DNA from: JBCCGE01 sp039029455
Lineage (GTDB): Bacteria; Pseudomonadota; Gammaproteobacteria; Arenicellales; Poriferihabitantaceae
Length of the DNA stretch: 27,011 nucleotides
Reading direction: 5' to 3'
Assembly: GCA_039029455.1 (NCBI GenBank)
Contig: JBCCGE010000041.1
Coordinates: forward strand, 1 to 27,011
The notes beneath the pieces are model-generated. The model did no database searches. It saw nothing but the letters and a program-made list of their open reading frames with translations, and was not told the origin of the DNA. Below, piece after piece: positions 24,669-27,011 of this stretch; the stretch's first letter is position 1; every line of letters starts with the position of its first letter. The translations under genes were made by a program, and so were the position numbers.

Positions 24669-26198
24669 TCAGTAGTGACGATCGGGCATGGATTCTTTTC
24701 TCTGTTGCACATAAGCTTCCAGCGCCTCGAGTTTATCGGCATCAATTTCGGGCTGCTTATACGACCGAAGCTGCTGCTTCCACAATGCATTGGCTCGCAT
24801 CGCCGTGTCCTTACCTCCTTCGGCGTCCCACTGTTCGAACGAGTTGGCGTCGGTCAGATGAGGCATGAAAAACGCGGATTCGAAATTCGCTACGGTATGG
24901 GCACTTGAGAGATAGTGGTTGCCCGGGCCGGTTTCGTAAATGGCGTCAATGGCCTGGCCTTTGTCACTGAGATCGATGCCCTGGCAGAAATCAATCAGTT
25001 TCCCACACAGATCGGCATCCATCACGGTCTTCTCAAATCCGGTGACAAGTCCGCCTTCAAGCCAGCCGGTGGCGTGGTTGATAAAATTTGCACCGGCCAG
25101 AACTGACATCATCAGGCCCCAGGTTGCCTCTTGTTGCGACTGACCGTCCGGCACCTTTGACGACGACAGCGAGCCCACGGTATGAAACGGAATACCCAGC
25201 CGCCGTGCCAGTTGCCCGGCCGCAAGAACCAGTTTTGCCCCCTCCGGATTTCCAAATGTCGGGGCGCCGGACTGCATGGAAATGGCGGTGGCGAAACTGC
25301 CCATCAGACAGGGTGCACCGGGCCGGAGCAATTGGGTAAGTGCGGTGACCGCCAGCGCTTCGGCCAGTACCTGGGCGAGAGTTCCTGCAACGGTGCACGG
25401 GCTCATGGCGCCAGCCAGAGTCCAGGGCGTGCAGGCCACCGCCTGGTGGTTGCGCGCATACACCTTTAATGCGCCCGACATCGCGCTGTCCAGCACGAGA
25501 GGTGCGTTGGTATTTGCCACCGAATAGAGCACGCAGTTTTTCTGTACAAACTCTTCACCGAACAAAATGCTGGCCATGTTGACGGAATCCTGTGCACGCT
25601 CCTCGCCAATGAGTGCACCAAAACAGGCTCGGTCACTGAAACGAAAGTGTCCGAGCAGCATATCCATATGGCGTTTGTTGACCGGTATATCGACGGGTTC
25701 GCATACGATGCCCCCTGAATGGTGCAGCCACGGTATCGTCTGGTGCAGTTTCACTAGTGTATGAAAGTCATCCAGAGTGGCGTACCGTCGGCCTTCGTCA
25801 AGATTGTGTATGAACGGCGGTCCCCACGACGGTCCGAGCACTGTATTTTGTCCGCCCAGCACAACGCTGTTATCCGGATTTCTCGCATGCTGAACGTATT
25901 CCGAGGGTGCGGTGGCCTGAACAATGGATCGACACAGGCCGGGTTCAAATCGAACGCGCACACCGTCAACATCCGCACCCGCATCGCGCCAGAGTTGGAG
26001 TATTTCTTCATCGTCATGGAATTCCATTCCAACGTCGCGCAGGATTGCGTCCGCGTTGTTCTCCAGCAGACACAGTCCCTCTTCGGTGAGGATATCGAAG
26101 GTGGCAATTTTCCGCTGAATGTACGGGAAGCGCGTGACTGGGGCTCGCTTTCGACTGGATTGTCTGGCCCTGCGTCCGCGACTGGGTCGGTTTTCCAT
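24669..26198 (-). CDS. MttB-family (trimethylamine methyltransferase-like) protein, non-pyrrolysine
   Basis: The protein has 509 residues from the ATG at 26198 (MENRPSRGRRAR). A longer frame starts at 26246, but that ATG lies inside the palindrome and candidate -10 of the promoter, so 26198 is preferred. The family is recognised from LTEEGLCLLENNADAIL, SGGIVCEPVDIP, GSFATAISMQSGAP, SSSKVPDGQSQQEA and GANFINHATGWLEGG. The frame has no internal TAG, so it lacks the pyrrolysine of the archaeal trimethylamine enzymes. Characterised non-pyrrolysine members move a methyl group from glycine betaine or related quaternary amines to a corrinoid protein. No corrinoid protein gene is in the window. It is the first gene of an operon with the two flavoenzymes. 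Confidence 0.88.
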   Translation of the reverse strand: MENRPSRGRRARQSSRKRAPVTRFPYIQRKIATFDILTEEGLCLLENNADAILRDVGMEFHDDEEILQLWRDAGADVDGVRVRFEPGLCRSIVQATAPSEYVQHARNPDNSVVLGGQNTVLGPSWGPPFIHNLDEGRRYATLDDFHTLVKLHQTIPWLHHSGGIVCEPVDIPVNKRHMDMLLGHFRFSDRACFGALIGEERAQDSVNMASILFGEEFVQKNCVLYSVANTNAPLVLDSAMSGALKVYARNHQAVACTPWTLAGAMSPCTVAGTLAQVLAEALAVTALTQLLRPGAPCLMGSFATAISMQSGAPTFGNPEGAKLVLAAGQLARRLGIPFHTVGSLSSSKVPDGQSQQEATWGLMMSVLAGANFINHATGWLEGGLVTGFEKTVMDADLCGKLIDFCQGIDLSDKGQAIDAIYETGPGNHYLSSAHTVANFESAFFMPHLTDANSFEQWDAEGGKDTAMRANALWKQQLRSYKQPEIDADKLEALEAYVQQRKESMPDRHY

Positions 26199-26220
26199 TG
26201 AAAAGATAACAGCCTGTAGA

Positions 26221-26276
26221 TTGCTTAATAAGTGGATAATAGTCATAATTATGATGATCGTCCAATAATTTATTAA
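26221..26276. promoter_or_regulatory. Overlapping divergent promoters of the MttB-like operon and the TetR gene
   Basis: On the plus strand, TTGCTT (26221-26226), a 17-nt spacer and CATAAT (26244-26249) could serve the TetR gene. On the minus strand, TTAATA (26276-26271), a 17-nt spacer and CATAAT (26253-26248) could serve the MttB-like operon. Both -10 hexamers match TATAAT at five of six positions and overlap by two bases. The -35 matches are partial (three and four of six). Confidence 0.5.
26233..26264. promoter_or_regulatory. 32-bp imperfect palindrome, probable TetR-family operator
   Basis: The half-site TGGA-N2-AT-N2-TCATAA is repeated in inverted form on both sides of the centre at 26248/26249, matching at 12 of 16 positions. 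The core TCATAATTATGA (26243-26254) is perfectly symmetric. It covers both candidate -10 hexamers, so a bound dimer would block transcription in both directions. The size and position are typical of TetR-family autoregulatory operators. Confidence 0.6.
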
Positions 26277-26930
26277 ATGAATCCCAATTTTCAGTCACCG
26301 CAAAGCTCACCGCCCGGTCGCATGAGTCAGGCCGAGAACCGACGGTATCGGCGTCAGAGTCTACTGATGGCGGCGATGAAAACAGTGGCGCGTTACGACA
26401 TTCAGGGTGCCACCGTAGAGAGAATCTGTGGCGAAGCCGGTGCCTCGAGAGGTTTGATTGCACACTACTTTGAATCCAAGGAAGCGCTGCTGCTTGCGGC
26501 GCTTAAGGGCTGGTTTAATACTGCCTTCGCAATCAAACAGTCAATCGCCGACGATCCATCGCAGAATGCGGAACAAAAGATTCTCCGCATCAGCACTGCG
26601 TCGTTTACCGCGCCGGCCTACAGCTGGGAAATAGCGGCTGCATGGCAGGCGTTTACCAACGCCAGTCGTCACGATCGGGCGTTTGCCCGATCGATTCGAA
26701 CGGCAAGTCGCAATGTGCGTCGGCTGCTCGAGCCGCTGTTTGAAGAAGCCGCGAAAGATGCCGGGGTCACTCTGGACCCGGTTTTGGCGGCTCGAAGTTT
26801 GTGCGCGTTGGAAGACGGCCTCTGGAACAGTCTTGCCACCGGAAAAGACGATATGAAAGTGAGTGATGCACAGAAAGCATGCGAGCAGTTTATTCGCGGG
26901 TACATCTCCCGCCCGATCAACGGTGAATGA
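26277..26930 (+). CDS. TetR-family regulator, BetI-like
   Basis: This 217-residue protein has an N-terminal TetR helix-turn-helix (about 23-70; GATVERICGEAGASRGLIAHYFESKEALL). The helical ligand-binding domain contains WEIAAAWQAFTNASRHDRAF and LCALEDGLWNSLATG, which resemble BetI, the choline-responsive repressor of betaine synthesis. The ligand here is more likely an amine related to the substrate of the divergent operon. The ATG at 26277 has no clear ribosome binding site; ATG 26322 (MSQAENRRYRR) is an alternative start closer to BetI length. The regulator probably represses both itself and the operon through the palindrome in the 78-nt intergenic region. Confidence 0.88.
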   Translation: MNPNFQSPQSSPPGRMSQAENRRYRRQSLLMAAMKTVARYDIQGATVERICGEAGASRGLIAHYFESKEALLLAALKGWFNTAFAIKQSIADDPSQNAEQKILRISTASFTAPAYSWEIAAAWQAFTNASRHDRAFARSIRTASRNVRRLLEPLFEEAAKDAGVTLDPVLAARSLCALEDGLWNSLATGKDDMKVSDAQKACEQFIRGYISRPINGE

Positions 26931-26933
26931 AAA

Positions 26934-27011
26934 ATGAACCCATCATCAAAGTTAACAGCACCTCCTATCGAGACCGACTGGGCAACCGAGTCCATTGTTG
27001 CCCGGCGCGAC
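26934..27011 (+). CDS. Start of an unidentified gene (3'-truncated by window edge)
   Basis: ATG at 26934 follows the TetR stop by 3 nt, and the frame stays open for 26 codons to the window's end (MNPSSKLTAPPIETDWATES...). GGTGA about 8 nt upstream could act as a ribosome binding site. The close spacing suggests co-transcription with the regulator. Too little is visible to name a family. Confidence 0.55.
   Translation, partial: MNPSSKLTAPPIETDWATESIVARRD

Noticed and set aside
24669..26198. Pyrrolysine-containing methyltransferase
   Set aside because: The frame has no internal TAG codon. The protein is a non-pyrrolysine family member.

Overview
The window looks like chromosomal DNA of a free-living, probably marine, gammaproteobacterium. 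The reasons are a RapA-type RNA polymerase recycling ATPase next to an SrkA/YihE-type kinase, a sufS-sufE pair with the E. coli-like active-site layout, BetI-like and LysR regulators, and a very large calcium-repeat secreted protein. Genus cannot be told from the sequence alone. No rRNA, tRNA, CRISPR array, transposase or integrase was seen.

Layout. (1) 1-2875, plus strand: the 3' two thirds of rapA, then srkA 11 nt later. (2) 2911-6773, minus strand: a membrane-anchored thioredoxin-like protein lacking the usual cis-proline, an orphan acetolactate-synthase-like ThDP enzyme, a haem-binding Tll0287-like/HAMP membrane sensor and two small unknown proteins. (3) 7054-8795, plus strand: sufS-sufE, a cysteine desulfurase and its sulfur acceptor, without sufBCD beside them. 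(4) 8956-11224, minus strand: a gluzincin-type metallopeptidase with no visible signal peptide, followed after 19 nt by a small, probably exported beta-rich protein. (5) 11225-18414: a long regulatory region (CRP-like site, inverted repeats, a 32-codon leader-like ORF with a strong Shine-Dalgarno, and a perfect 10-bp hairpin), then a single ~2184-residue exported mosaic protein ending at an intrinsic terminator. (6) 18551-19803: a small unknown gene divergent from a LysR regulator. (7) 19855-27011: a tight minus-strand operon of an MttB-family methyltransferase and two tandem dimethylglycine/sarcosine-dehydrogenase-like flavoenzymes fused to GcvT domains. It is divergent from a BetI-like TetR regulator, which is followed by the start of another gene.

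How the parts work together. In region 7, established family knowledge suggests that the MttB-like protein removes a methyl group from a quaternary or tertiary amine (glycine betaine is the leading guess). The two flavoproteins would then oxidise the N-methyl groups of the product and hand the one-carbon units to tetrahydrofolate. A 32-bp imperfect palindrome sits between the operon and the TetR gene. Its core carries back-to-back -10-like hexamers for both directions, so one regulator could switch both. In region 5 the giant protein combines Vps62-like, beta-helix, cadherin-like, seven-bladed RCC1, LCCL-like and thrombospondin-type-3-like segments. The RCC1 propeller appears to be inserted inside one of the cadherin-like domains. 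These two regions are the most interesting parts of the window.
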